This document shows positions 8,769 through 16,260 of a DNA stretch of 64,000 bases, piece after piece. The stretch is taken from contig NZ_JAKWJR010000002.1 in assembly GCF_022761125.1 (NCBI RefSeq), forward strand, positions 124,001-188,000, in the 5' to 3' direction. The position numbers and the translations under genes are program-made. The notes below the pieces were generated by a model. The model worked only from the letters and a program-made list of their open reading frames with translations. It searched no databases and was not told where the DNA came from. The first letter of the stretch is position 1. Each line of letters starts with the position of its first letter. The DNA is from Nocardioides sp. SR21. Lineage in GTDB: Bacteria > Actinomycetota > Actinomycetes > Propionibacteriales > Nocardioidaceae.

Positions 8769-8775
8769 GACCGCG

Positions 8776-10383
8776 ATGAGCGAGAACAGCCACTCGGGCG
8801 AGTACACCCACCGGCAGATCCTGACGATCCTCTCCGGGCTGATGATGGGCATGTTCCTCGGCGCCCTCGACCAGACGATCGTGAGCACGTCGATCCGCAC
8901 GATCGCCGACGACCTGGGTGGGCTCTCGGTGCAGGCGTGGGTGACCACGGCGTACCTGATCACCTCGACGATCACGACGCCGATCTACGGCAAGCTCGGC
9001 GACAACTACGGTCGCAAGAAGCTGTTCATGTTCGCGATCACGGTGTTCATCATCGGCTCCGCGCTGTGCTCGTTCGCGACCTCGATGTACCAGCTCGCGG
9101 CGTTCCGCGCGTTCCAGGGACTCGGCGCGGGCGGCCTCTTCACGCTGGTGCTCGCGATCATCGGCGACATCGTGTCGCCGCGCGAGCGGGCCCGCTACAC
9201 CGGCTACTTCATGGCCATGTTCGGTACGTCGAGCGTGCTGGGGCCGCTGATCGGCGGGTTCTTCGCCGGCCAGGCGGTGATCCTCGGAATCGACGGCTGG
9301 CGCTGGGTCTTCCTCGTGAACGTCCCGATCGGCATCGCCGCGCTCGCGGTCGTCTACCGCACCCTGCACATCCACCACACGCCGCGGCACATCCGCATCG
9401 ACTGGTGGGGCGCGATCTCCCTCGTCGTCTGCCTGGTGCCGCTGCTGACCGTCGCCGAGCAGGGCCGGCAGTGGGGCTGGGACTCGCCGCGCTCCCTGGC
9501 CTGCTACGTCATCGGGGCGATCGGCCTCGTCGCCTTCCTGCTCGCCGAGCGGGCGATGGGCGCCGCGGCGCTGATCCCGCTGCGGATCTTCCGGCTCCGG
9601 CCGGCCGCGGTCACGATCGCGGCGAGCGTGCTCGTCGGGGTCGCGATGTTCGGCGGCATCATGCTGATCCCTCAGTACATGCAGATCGTGCACGGCGCCT
9701 CGCCCACCGAGGCCGGCCTGCTGATGCTGCCGATGGTCGTCGGCATGATGGTCGGCTCGATCGGCTCCGGCCAGGTCATCTCCCGCACGGGCCACATCCG
9801 CTGGTTCCCGATCGTGGGCTCGGCGGTCATGGTCGTCGGCCTGCTGCTGCTCTCGCGCTGCGGCGCCGACACGCCGATGATCTGGGTCAGCCTGTCGATG
9901 CTGGTGCTCGGCCTCGGCCTGGGCAACTGCCTGCAGCCGATCCTGCTGATCGTGCAGAGCTCGGTGCCGCCGACCGAGATCGGCGTGGCCACCAGCTCGG
10001 CCACGTTCTTCCGGCAGATCGGCGGCACCCTCGGTGTCGCGGTCTTCCTGTCCGTGCTGTTCAGCACCCTCGGCGGCAACGTCCAGGACGAGCTCGTGAC
10101 CGCGTCCCAGACGCCGGAGTGGCAGCAGGCCGTCGCCGAGGGACATGTGTTCGACCCCTCGACGATCGCGCAGGTCCAGGACGACTCCTCGTTCATCGAG
10201 GAGCTGCCGCCGGTGTTCGCACATCCGTTCCAGGTCGGCTTCGCCGAGTCGATGGACCTGGTCTTCCTGATCGCCGCGGGGGTGGGCGTGATCGCGTTCC
10301 TGATCCTGCTGCTGCTCCCACCCGTGGAGCTCAGGGCGACCTCGGCGAGCGTCGCGGCGCGCGCCGAGGCCGACGCCTCCTAG
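8776..10383 (+). CDS. MFS drug/proton antiporter, DHA2 (14-helix) family
   Basis: 535 residues, with about 14 transmembrane helices. Motif A is visible as G-K-L-G-D-N-Y-G-R-K-K between helices 2 and 3, motif D1 as L-D-Q-T-I-V-S-T-S, and motif C-like G-P-L-I-G-G-F-F. An extracytoplasmic loop near residues 430-480 is rich in Q, D and E. Predicted proton-driven efflux of hydrophobic compounds. The ATG at 8776 was chosen over an upstream in-frame ATG because the promoter hexamer lies directly before it. Confidence 0.88.
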   Translation: MSENSHSGEYTHRQILTILSGLMMGMFLGALDQTIVSTSIRTIADDLGGLSVQAWVTTAYLITSTITTPIYGKLGDNYGRKKLFMFAITVFIIGSALCSFATSMYQLAAFRAFQGLGAGGLFTLVLAIIGDIVSPRERARYTGYFMAMFGTSSVLGPLIGGFFAGQAVILGIDGWRWVFLVNVPIGIAALAVVYRTLHIHHTPRHIRIDWWGAISLVVCLVPLLTVAEQGRQWGWDSPRSLACYVIGAIGLVAFLLAERAMGAAALIPLRIFRLRPAAVTIAASVLVGVAMFGGIMLIPQYMQIVHGASPTEAGLLMLPMVVGMMVGSIGSGQVISRTGHIRWFPIVGSAVMVVGLLLLSRCGADTPMIWVSLSMLVLGLGLGNCLQPILLIVQSSVPPTEIGVATSSATFFRQIGGTLGVAVFLSVLFSTLGGNVQDELVTASQTPEWQQAVAEGHVFDPSTIAQVQDDSSFIEELPPVFAHPFQVGFAESMDLVFLIAAGVGVIAFLILLLLPPVELRATSASVAARAEADAS

Positions 10384-10402
10384 TGCCCTGAATCGCAGGT
10401 CC

Positions 10403-10421
10403 GTGTGCGCTTCGCGCACAC
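10403..10421 (+). terminator. Terminator hairpin after DHA2 gene
   Basis: GTGTGCGC and GCGCACAC form a perfect 8-bp stem around TTC, 20 nt after the stop codon. No U-tract follows. It is the first of several hairpins in this 181-nt gap. Confidence 0.55.
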
Positions 10422-10422
10422 A

Positions 10423-10498
10423 TGGCACGCACCTCGCTGCGTTGCCGTCGCTCGGTGATGAGCCAACAGCGCCGTCACTCCGGCGCCTTGCGATGCCC
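10423..10498. repeat. Multi-hairpin REP-like intergenic element
   Basis: After the terminator stem, GGCACGCA pairs with TGCGTTGCC (one bulge), and GCGCCG pairs with CGGCGC around TCACTC. The closing TTGCGATGCC can also pair with GGCACGCA. Such clustered short stems between genes are typical of repetitive extragenic palindromes. No second copy was seen in the window, so a genome search is needed to confirm repetition. Confidence 0.35.
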
Positions 10499-10542
10499 AC
10501 ACCCTGAGCACGCACAACGCGCATGGACCTCCGACCCAGGAC

Positions 10543-10552
10543 ACAGATCTGT
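10543..10552. promoter_or_regulatory. Perfect 10-bp palindrome upstream of small gene
   Basis: ACAGATCTGT lies 12 nt before the ATG at 10565. It could be an operator or chance symmetry; no -10/-35 pair is clear nearby. Confidence 0.25.
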
Positions 10553-10564
10553 TTGGATGGACCC

Positions 10565-10723
10565 ATGACCGACCGCGAGATCGAGCCGGACATCGCCGAC
10601 GCCGTCCACGGGGTGGCCAACCGCTACGGCGCCGCCGGCCTGGAGGACCTCATCGTCCTCGCCCAGGAGGAGCTGGTGATCGCCCGCCAGGCGCTCGAGG
10701 AGCTCGCGCCCGACGCCGACTGA
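10565..10723 (+). CDS. Small acidic protein of unknown function
   Basis: 52 residues, strongly acidic (13 Asp/Glu before the last two residues), with one likely amphipathic helix from about residue 24 (G-L-E-D-L-I-V-L-A-Q-E-E-L-V-I-A-R-Q-A-L-E-E-L). No cysteine pair, signal peptide or membrane segment. Third-position GC bias matches neighbouring genes and the reading frame is clean. I do not recognise the family and assign no function. Confidence 0.65.
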   Translation: MTDREIEPDIADAVHGVANRYGAAGLEDLIVLAQEELVIARQALEELAPDAD

Positions 10724-10809
10724 CGGTTCGCTCCGTCGCGGCGGTGGGTCGTACCCTTGGTGGTTGTTCCTTCCCCGAGAACGACCAAGCCCCTTTGCGA
10801 GGTAGTTGC

Positions 10810-12765
10810 ATGTCCGCGCCTGCGAGCGTCTTCCCGCTCCTGGAGCCCCGGCTCCAGTCGGTCTCCAAGCCGATCCAGTACGTCGGCGGGGAGCTGAACT
10901 CGACCGTCAAGGACTGGGACTGCGCCCCCGAGGGGGAGACCGTCCGCTGGGCGCTGATGTACCCGGACGCGTACGAGGTCGGCCTGCCCAACCAGGGCGT
11001 GCAGATCCTCTACGAGGTGCTCAACGAGCGCGACTGGATCGTCGCCGAGCGCACCTATGCCGTGTGGCCCGACATGGAGCAGCTGCTGCGCGACGAGTCG
11101 ATCCCGCAGTTCACCGTCGACTCCCACCGCCCGGTGCGCGCGTTCGACGTCTTCGGCCTGAGCTTCTCGACCGAGCTCGGCTACACCAACATGCTCAACG
11201 CCCTCGACCTCGCCGGCATCCCGATCCACGCCGCCGACCGCACCGACGAGGACCCGATCGTGCTCGCGGGCGGCCACGCCGCGTTCAACCCCGAGCCGAT
11301 CGCCGACTTCCTCGACGCCGCGGTGCTCGGTGACGGCGAGGAGGTCGTGCTCGCGATCTCCGAGGTCGTCCGCGACTGGAAGGCCGAGGGCCGCCCCGGC
11401 GGTCGCGACGAGGTGCTGCGCCGGCTCGCGGTCAGCGGCAACATCTACGTCCCACGCTTCTACGACGTCACGTACGCCGCCGACGGCGCCATCGAGGCCG
11501 TCGTGCCGAACCGTCCGGGCATCCCGTTCCGGGTCCGCAAGCACACGCTGATGGACCTCGACGCGTGGCCGTACCCCGCCAAGCCGCTGGTCCCGCTCGC
11601 CGAGACCGTGCACGAGCGCTTCTCCGTCGAGATCTTCCGCGGCTGCACCCGCGGCTGCCGGTTCTGCCAGGCCGGGATGATCACCCGCCCGGTGCGCGAG
11701 CGGTCCATCGAGACCATCGGCGACATGGTCGAGAACGGCATCCGCAAGTCCGGCTTCGAGGAGGTCGGCCTGCTGTCGCTGTCGAGCGCCGACCACACCG
11801 AGATCGGCGAGGTGGCCAAGGGCCTGGCCGACCGCTACGACGGTTCGAACGTCTCCCTGAGCCTGCCGTCGACCCGCGTCGACGCCTTCAACATCACCCT
11901 CGCCAACGAGTTCTCCCGCAACGGCCGGCGCTCCGGCCTGACGTTCGCCCCCGAGGGCGGCTCCGAGCGGATGCGGAAGGTGATCAACAAGATGGTCACC
12001 GAGGAGGACCTGATCCGCACCGTGGCGACGGCGTACTCCCACGGCTGGCGCCAGGTGAAGCTCTACTTCATGGTCGGGCTGCCGACCGAGACCGACGAGG
12101 ACGTCCTCCAGGTCGCCGACCTCGCGAGGAAGGTCATCGCCAAGGGCCGCGAGGTCTCCGGGCGCAACGACATCCGCTGCACCGTCTCGATCGGCGGGTT
12201 CGTCCCCAAGCCGCACACCCCGTTCCAGTGGGCCGCGCAGCTCGACCACGAGACCACCGACGACCGGCTCAAGAAGCTGCGCGACACCGTGCGCGACGAC
12301 AAGAAGTACGGCCGCGCGATCGGCTTCCGCTACCACGACGGCAAGCCCGGCATCATCGAGGGACTGCTCTCGCGCGGTGACCGCCGCGTCGGCCGGGTCA
12401 TCGAGCAGGTGTGGCGCGACGGCGGCCGGTTCGACGGCTGGAGCGAGCACTTCTCCTACGACCGTTGGGTCACGGCGAGCGAGACCGCGCTGGACGGCAC
12501 CGGCGTCGACCTCGGCTGGTACACCACCCGCGAGCGGGAGTACGACGAGGTGCTGCCGTGGGACCACCTCGACTCCGGGCTCGACAAGGACTGGCTGTGG
12601 GCCGACTGGGAGGACGCCCTCGCGGTCGGTGACGGCACCTCCGACGTCGAGGTCGAGGACTGCCGCTGGACGCCCTGCTACGACTGCGGTGTGTGCCCGG
12701 AGATGGGCACCGAGATCCAGATCGGCCCGACCGGCCGGCAGCTGCTCCCACTCAGCGTCGTCTGA
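10810..12765 (+). CDS. B12-binding-domain/radical SAM fused protein (TIGR03960-type)
   Basis: 651 residues. An N-terminal Rossmann-like region resembling the cobalamin-binding domain of B12-dependent radical SAM proteins is followed by the radical SAM core. The [4Fe-4S]-binding C-x3-C-x2-C is at Cys279, Cys283 and Cys286 in G-C-T-R-G-C-R-F-C-Q-A-G-M. The C-terminus has further cysteines (C-R-W-T-P-C-Y-D-C-G-V-C) that may bind a second cluster. In most actinobacteria this gene directly precedes a DUF2344 (TIGR03936) gene and rne; here that partner lies 5.9 kb downstream. The reaction is unknown; a role linked to RNA or ribosome maturation is suggested only by neighbours. Confidence 0.9.
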   Translation: MSAPASVFPLLEPRLQSVSKPIQYVGGELNSTVKDWDCAPEGETVRWALMYPDAYEVGLPNQGVQILYEVLNERDWIVAERTYAVWPDMEQLLRDESIPQFTVDSHRPVRAFDVFGLSFSTELGYTNMLNALDLAGIPIHAADRTDEDPIVLAGGHAAFNPEPIADFLDAAVLGDGEEVVLAISEVVRDWKAEGRPGGRDEVLRRLAVSGNIYVPRFYDVTYAADGAIEAVVPNRPGIPFRVRKHTLMDLDAWPYPAKPLVPLAETVHERFSVEIFRGCTRGCRFCQAGMITRPVRERSIETIGDMVENGIRKSGFEEVGLLSLSSADHTEIGEVAKGLADRYDGSNVSLSLPSTRVDAFNITLANEFSRNGRRSGLTFAPEGGSERMRKVINKMVTEEDLIRTVATAYSHGWRQVKLYFMVGLPTETDEDVLQVADLARKVIAKGREVSGRNDIRCTVSIGGFVPKPHTPFQWAAQLDHETTDDRLKKLRDTVRDDKKYGRAIGFRYHDGKPGIIEGLLSRGDRRVGRVIEQVWRDGGRFDGWSEHFSYDRWVTASETALDGTGVDLGWYTTREREYDEVLPWDHLDSGLDKDWLWADWEDALAVGDGTSDVEVEDCRWTPCYDCGVCPEMGTEIQIGPTGRQLLPLSVV

Positions 12766-12845
12766 TCACCCGATCCGGGGGAGACGTGCCGGGGGGCACC
12801 CGATCTACGGTCGGCAGGGAGTCGACGATCGAGGGAGAGCCCGCC

Positions 12846-13430
12846 ATGTCCACCACGCCCACCCCACAGGGACCGGCTACTCAGGAACCGACCACCCAGG
12901 AGCGACTCGCCTGGATGGGCCGGAACTCGAAGAAGCTCATCCTCGCGTTGGTGGCGATCGTGATCGCGGCGATCGTCGTGACGTTCTCCTTCAGCCTCTT
13001 CACCAGCTCGTCGGCCAACCCCGGCAACATGGTGGGCACCGGCAGCATGGAGATCGACAACTCCCAGGAGGGCATGGCGATCCTGACGGTCGACAACCTG
13101 CTCCCGGGGGAGACGACCACCGGGACCGTGGAGGTCACCAACGTCGGCGACGCCGAGGGCGACTTCGAGCTGACCTCGTCGAACCTCGTCGACACGCCCG
13201 CCACGCCGGCGCTCTCGAGCGTGCTCGGCCTGGTCGTCACCGACGGTACGACCGAGGTCTACAACGGCCCTCTCGCGTCGGCCGGGACGATCGACCTGGG
13301 CACCTGGCAGCCGGACGAGTCGCACACCTTCACGTTCACGGTGACCTTCGACGAGGCGGCCGGCAACGAGTACCAGGACTCGCAGACGACCGTCGACTTC
13401 ACCTGGGACGCCACGCAGAGCACCTCCTGA
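12846..13430 (+). CDS. TasA/camelysin-like SipW-dependent secreted protein 1
   Basis: 194 residues. A basic N-terminal stretch (E-R-L-A-W-M-G-R-N-S-K-K) is followed by one hydrophobic segment (about 31-50), then the post-cleavage block S-S-A-N-P-G-N-M-V-G-T-G-S-M-E-I-D characteristic of SipW substrates. The rest is a beta-rich Ig-like domain with L-L-P-G-E-T-T-T-G-T-V-E-V-T-N-V-G, the TasA/camelysin signature, ending in F-T-F-T-V-T-F-D. First gene of a five-gene operon with its signal peptidase. Probably an exported fibre or matrix subunit; whether it polymerises is inference. GAGGGAGAG lies upstream of the ATG. Confidence 0.8.
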   Translation: MSTTPTPQGPATQEPTTQERLAWMGRNSKKLILALVAIVIAAIVVTFSFSLFTSSSANPGNMVGTGSMEIDNSQEGMAILTVDNLLPGETTTGTVEVTNVGDAEGDFELTSSNLVDTPATPALSSVLGLVVTDGTTEVYNGPLASAGTIDLGTWQPDESHTFTFTVTFDEAAGNEYQDSQTTVDFTWDATQSTS

Positions 13431-13437
13431 GGGCCGG

Positions 13438-14004
13438 GTGTCCGTGGCGGATCGGGACCCGGTCTCGGGTGGTCACAGCGGTCTCCTGCTGCGCGACCGC
13501 AAGCTGATCGCGATCCTGATCGCCGGCGGGGTGATGGCGTTCGTCGTCACCGCCGTGATCGGGTTCTCCGGCGCGGTCTTCAGCTCGACGTCGAGCTCGC
13601 CGGGGAACGAGTACGCCGCGGCCGGCATGGGGCTCACGCTGGCCCGGACCGGGCAGCTCGTCGACGGATCCGGCATGGCGCCCGGTGACAGCAGGAGCGG
13701 GACCCAGACCGTCACGAACGAGGGTCACCGCGGCCGGCTGACCCTCGACGCGCGTGGCGTCGACGGGCAGTCGCCCCTGGCGAAGGTGCTCGCCGTCGTG
13801 GTCCAGCAGACCGACCCCGCCCAGGCGCAGCCGGCGTACGACGGCCCCCTCACCGGCCTCTCCAGCGTGCTGCTGGGCACGCTCGCCCCGGGGGAGAGCC
13901 GCAGCTATCGGGTCACACTGACCTGGCCCGCCGGGACCGGCGCGGGTGCGGCCGGGACCACCACCAGCCTCACCTTCGACTGGCAGATCGAGTCGGTGTC
14001 GTGA
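13438..14004 (+). CDS. TasA/camelysin-like SipW-dependent secreted protein 2
   Basis: 188 residues from GTG 13438, 7 nt after the previous stop. Basic start (L-L-L-R-D-R-K), a hydrophobic segment at about 23-44, then S-S-T-S-S-S-P-G-N-E-Y-A-A-A-G-M-G-L in the position of a SipW cleavage region. The C-terminal domain has M-A-P-G-D-S-R-S-G-T-Q-T-V-T-N-E-G and L-A-P-G-E-S-R-S-Y-R-V-T-L-T-W, the same beta-sandwich pattern as its neighbours. More diverged than the other two copies, so likely a distinct subunit rather than a recent duplicate. Confidence 0.75.
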   Translation: MSVADRDPVSGGHSGLLLRDRKLIAILIAGGVMAFVVTAVIGFSGAVFSSTSSSPGNEYAAAGMGLTLARTGQLVDGSGMAPGDSRSGTQTVTNEGHRGRLTLDARGVDGQSPLAKVLAVVVQQTDPAQAQPAYDGPLTGLSSVLLGTLAPGESRSYRVTLTWPAGTGAGAAGTTTSLTFDWQIESVS

Positions 14005-14021
14005 AGGGGCGGGCCACCACC

Positions 14022-14615
14022 ATGCGACGCCGGATCATCTCGGGCGTGACGACGGCAGCCATGATCCTGGCGTTCGCGCTCGCGACGGTCATGGTGCTCC
14101 CGACCCTGCTCGGCTACGAGCGCTACGTCATCGTCAGCGGCTCGATGGAGCCGACCCTGCCGGTCGGCTCGGTGGTGTACGACGAGGTCGTGCCGGTCGA
14201 CGAGCTCGAGGTCGGCGACATCATCACGTTCGTCCCACCGCCGGAGTACGGGATCACCGACCCGGTGACGCACCGGATCATGCGGATCGTCCTCGCCGAG
14301 GAGGGCACCGACGCTCCCGGGGAGCGGATCTTCCGTACCCAGGGCGACAACAACGCCGACATGGACCCCTGGCTGATGGTGCTCGACGGCCCGGACCAGG
14401 GCCGGGTCGTCCACCACATCCCCTACGTCGGCTACGTCTACATGGCGCTCCAGGTGGGCTGGGTCCAGTTCCTGGTGATCGGCGTCCCCGCCGTCGCCCT
14501 CATCGTCTACATCGTCGTCGCCCTGTGGCGGCTCTCCGGCGACGCCGTCCGCGAGGAGCAGCAGCGCGAGACCGCCGAGGCCGAGCAGGAGACCGAGCAG
14601 GAGGCCGCGCCGTGA
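14022..14615 (+). CDS. sipW: ER-type (SipW-like) signal peptidase I
   Basis: 197 residues from ATG 14022; GTG 14001, overlapping the previous stop, is an alternative adding 7 residues. One N-terminal transmembrane segment (about 9-30), then the S26 catalytic motif V-S-G-S-M-E-P-T-L with nucleophile Ser41. The second catalytic position is His84 (D-P-V-T-H-R-I), replacing the lysine of ordinary bacterial enzymes, which defines the ER/SipW type. F-R-T-Q-G-D-N-N-A-D-M-D supplies the conserved Asp-rich box. A second membrane segment near 150-172 is followed by a Glu/Gln-rich tail. It presumably processes the three TasA-like proteins encoded around it. Confidence 0.88.
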   Translation: MRRRIISGVTTAAMILAFALATVMVLPTLLGYERYVIVSGSMEPTLPVGSVVYDEVVPVDELEVGDIITFVPPPEYGITDPVTHRIMRIVLAEEGTDAPGERIFRTQGDNNADMDPWLMVLDGPDQGRVVHHIPYVGYVYMALQVGWVQFLVIGVPAVALIVYIVVALWRLSGDAVREEQQRETAEAEQETEQEAAP

Positions 14616-15682
14616 GGCGGCTGCTGGTCGTCGCGATCGTGCTCGCGGCGGTGCTCGCCGGCTTCGGGACCGGGGTGGCGATCGCCGCGTTCACGGCGCG
14701 CGAGTCGAATCCCCAGACGATCACCGCCGCAGACCCGGCGCCCCCCGCCACGCTCGTCGCCCAGTCCCGGTCCAACGACGCGGGTGCGACCAGCAGCCAG
14801 ATCCAGCTCGGCCTGCGGCTCGTGAACCGCGGCGCGACGCCCGCGAGCCTCGGCACGGTGACGATGCGCTACTGGTTCACCGCGGACGGCGCCGACCGGT
14901 TGGTGGGCGCCTGCTACTACTCCGTCTACGGCTGCGGGCAGGTCGGACTCTCCATCACCGACCTGCGCGCGGCCCGCGAGGGAGCCGATCACTACCTCCA
15001 GGTGTCGTTCTCCGCCGCGACGCTCGCGCCGGGGCAGTCGGCGAGCCTGGACCAGCTCGCCGTCCGTGACGACGGCGGGACCCAGATGACCCAGGCCGAT
15101 GACTGGAGCTTCGCCGACCGATCGGCGTTCGCCGACAACGCGCGGGTCACGGTCTACGTCGGCGGCCAGCTGGTGTGGGGGACCGAGCCGGGGGCCGTGC
15201 CCGTGGACGAGAGCTTCGAGGTCCGATACCTGAATCGCGCCGCCAGCCCCCTCGACAACGCGATCCTGCCCTCGATCAAGCTCGCAGGCTCCAGTGGCGG
15301 CGGAGCCGAGGAGACCGGGAACGTCGAGATCGACCTGCGCCGGGTCACGGTCCGGTACTGGTTCACCAAGGACTCCACCACGCAGTCGCTGATCGGGTTC
15401 TGCGACTACGCCCAGGTCGGCTGCGACAAGGTCGCGCTCGGCTTCGTGCCGGTCTCGCCGGCGAAGCCGAAGGCCGACACCTACCTCGAGATCACGTTCA
15501 CCGGGGGGGTCATTCCCGCTGAGGGCACGACCGGGCCGTTCGAGCTCCGGGTCCACAAGGCGGACTACTCCAACTTCGACGAGACCAACGACTACAGCTG
15601 GGGGACCAACACCACGTTCGAGCCCAACCCGAGGATCACCGCCTACCTCGACGGGAAGCTGGTCTGGGGGACGCCGCCATGA
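14612..15682 (+). CDS. Secreted protein with two CBM3 cellulose-binding modules
   Basis: 356 residues from GTG 14612, overlapping sipW by 4 nt. A signal peptide or anchor (about 1-27) is followed by two family 3 carbohydrate-binding modules, about 47-195 and 201-356. Each has the V-T-[MV]-R-Y-W-F-T strand, a Cys pair (C-Y-Y-S-V-Y-G-C and C-D-Y-A-Q-V-G-C), a Y-L-[QE]-[VI]-[ST]-F strand and the closing T-V-Y-V-G-G-Q-L-V-W-G or T-A-Y-L-D-G-K-L-V-W-G. The second includes the N-D-Y-S-W-G segment. No catalytic domain is present. It sits inside a SipW/TasA-type operon, suggesting a matrix protein that binds cellulose-like polysaccharide; ligand is inferred from family. Confidence 0.82.
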   Translation: MRRLLVVAIVLAAVLAGFGTGVAIAAFTARESNPQTITAADPAPPATLVAQSRSNDAGATSSQIQLGLRLVNRGATPASLGTVTMRYWFTADGADRLVGACYYSVYGCGQVGLSITDLRAAREGADHYLQVSFSAATLAPGQSASLDQLAVRDDGGTQMTQADDWSFADRSAFADNARVTVYVGGQLVWGTEPGAVPVDESFEVRYLNRAASPLDNAILPSIKLAGSSGGGAEETGNVEIDLRRVTVRYWFTKDSTTQSLIGFCDYAQVGCDKVALGFVPVSPAKPKADTYLEITFTGGVIPAEGTTGPFELRVHKADYSNFDETNDYSWGTNTTFEPNPRITAYLDGKLVWGTPP

Positions 15683-16260
15683 CCGAGGTGCGTGACCGGC
15701 CGTCCGTGACCGAGCGGCTGCACTGGCTGCGGCGGCACATGACGGTCTGGCTGCTGGCCCTCGTGCTGCTGGTGGTGGCCGTTGCGGTGGGCGTGAGCTA
15801 CACCCTCGGCGTGTTCAGCGCGAGCTCGGCGAACCTTCGGAACGTGGTGGCGACCGGGAGCATGACCCAGGTCAACAGCGCGGACAACGCCGCGTTCATG
15901 AGCGGGCACGACCTGGTGCCCGGCGACCACGTCGACGGCGCGGTGACCGTCCGCAACGAGGGAGATGCCAGGGGCAGCTTCCGGCTGGTGGCCGGGGACG
16001 TCGAGGACGAGCCAGGCCCCGGGGGCGGGCAGCTGTCGACGCGGTTGACGCTCCGGGTCGTGGAGGCGGGCAGCGGCACGGAGGTGTACACCGGTCGTAT
16101 CGGGGACCTCGACGCCGACCTGGGCACCTGGGCGCCCGGGGAGGAGCGTGGCTACGAGTTCGAGGTGACCTTCCCGCCGGGAACGGCGGCTGCCGACAAC
16201 GCCTACCAGCTCTCGTCGTTCACGGTGACGTACGTGTGGGATGCGGTCCAGGCTCGGTGA
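15679..16260 (+). CDS. TasA/camelysin-like SipW-dependent secreted protein 3
   Basis: 193 residues; the ATG overlaps the CBM3 gene stop. Layout matches the first copy: a basic segment (E-R-L-H-W-L-R-R-H), a hydrophobic helix (about 22-42), then S-S-A-N-L-R-N-V-V-A-T-G-S-M-T-Q-V and a beta domain with L-V-P-G-D-H-V-D-G-A-V-T-V-R-N-E-G and W-A-P-G-E-E-R-G-Y-E-F-E-V-T-F. Closest to copy 1, so probably a paralogue from duplication. Its last 41 nt overlap the end of the convergent MFS gene. Confidence 0.8.
   Translation: MTEVRDRPSVTERLHWLRRHMTVWLLALVLLVVAVAVGVSYTLGVFSASSANLRNVVATGSMTQVNSADNAAFMSGHDLVPGDHVDGAVTVRNEGDARGSFRLVAGDVEDEPGPGGGQLSTRLTLRVVEAGSGTEVYTGRIGDLDADLGTWAPGEERGYEFEVTFPPGTAAADNAYQLSSFTVTYVWDAVQAR

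Noticed and set aside
14612..15682. Cellulase
   Set aside because: The length is fully used by a signal peptide and two CBM3 modules; there is no catalytic domain.
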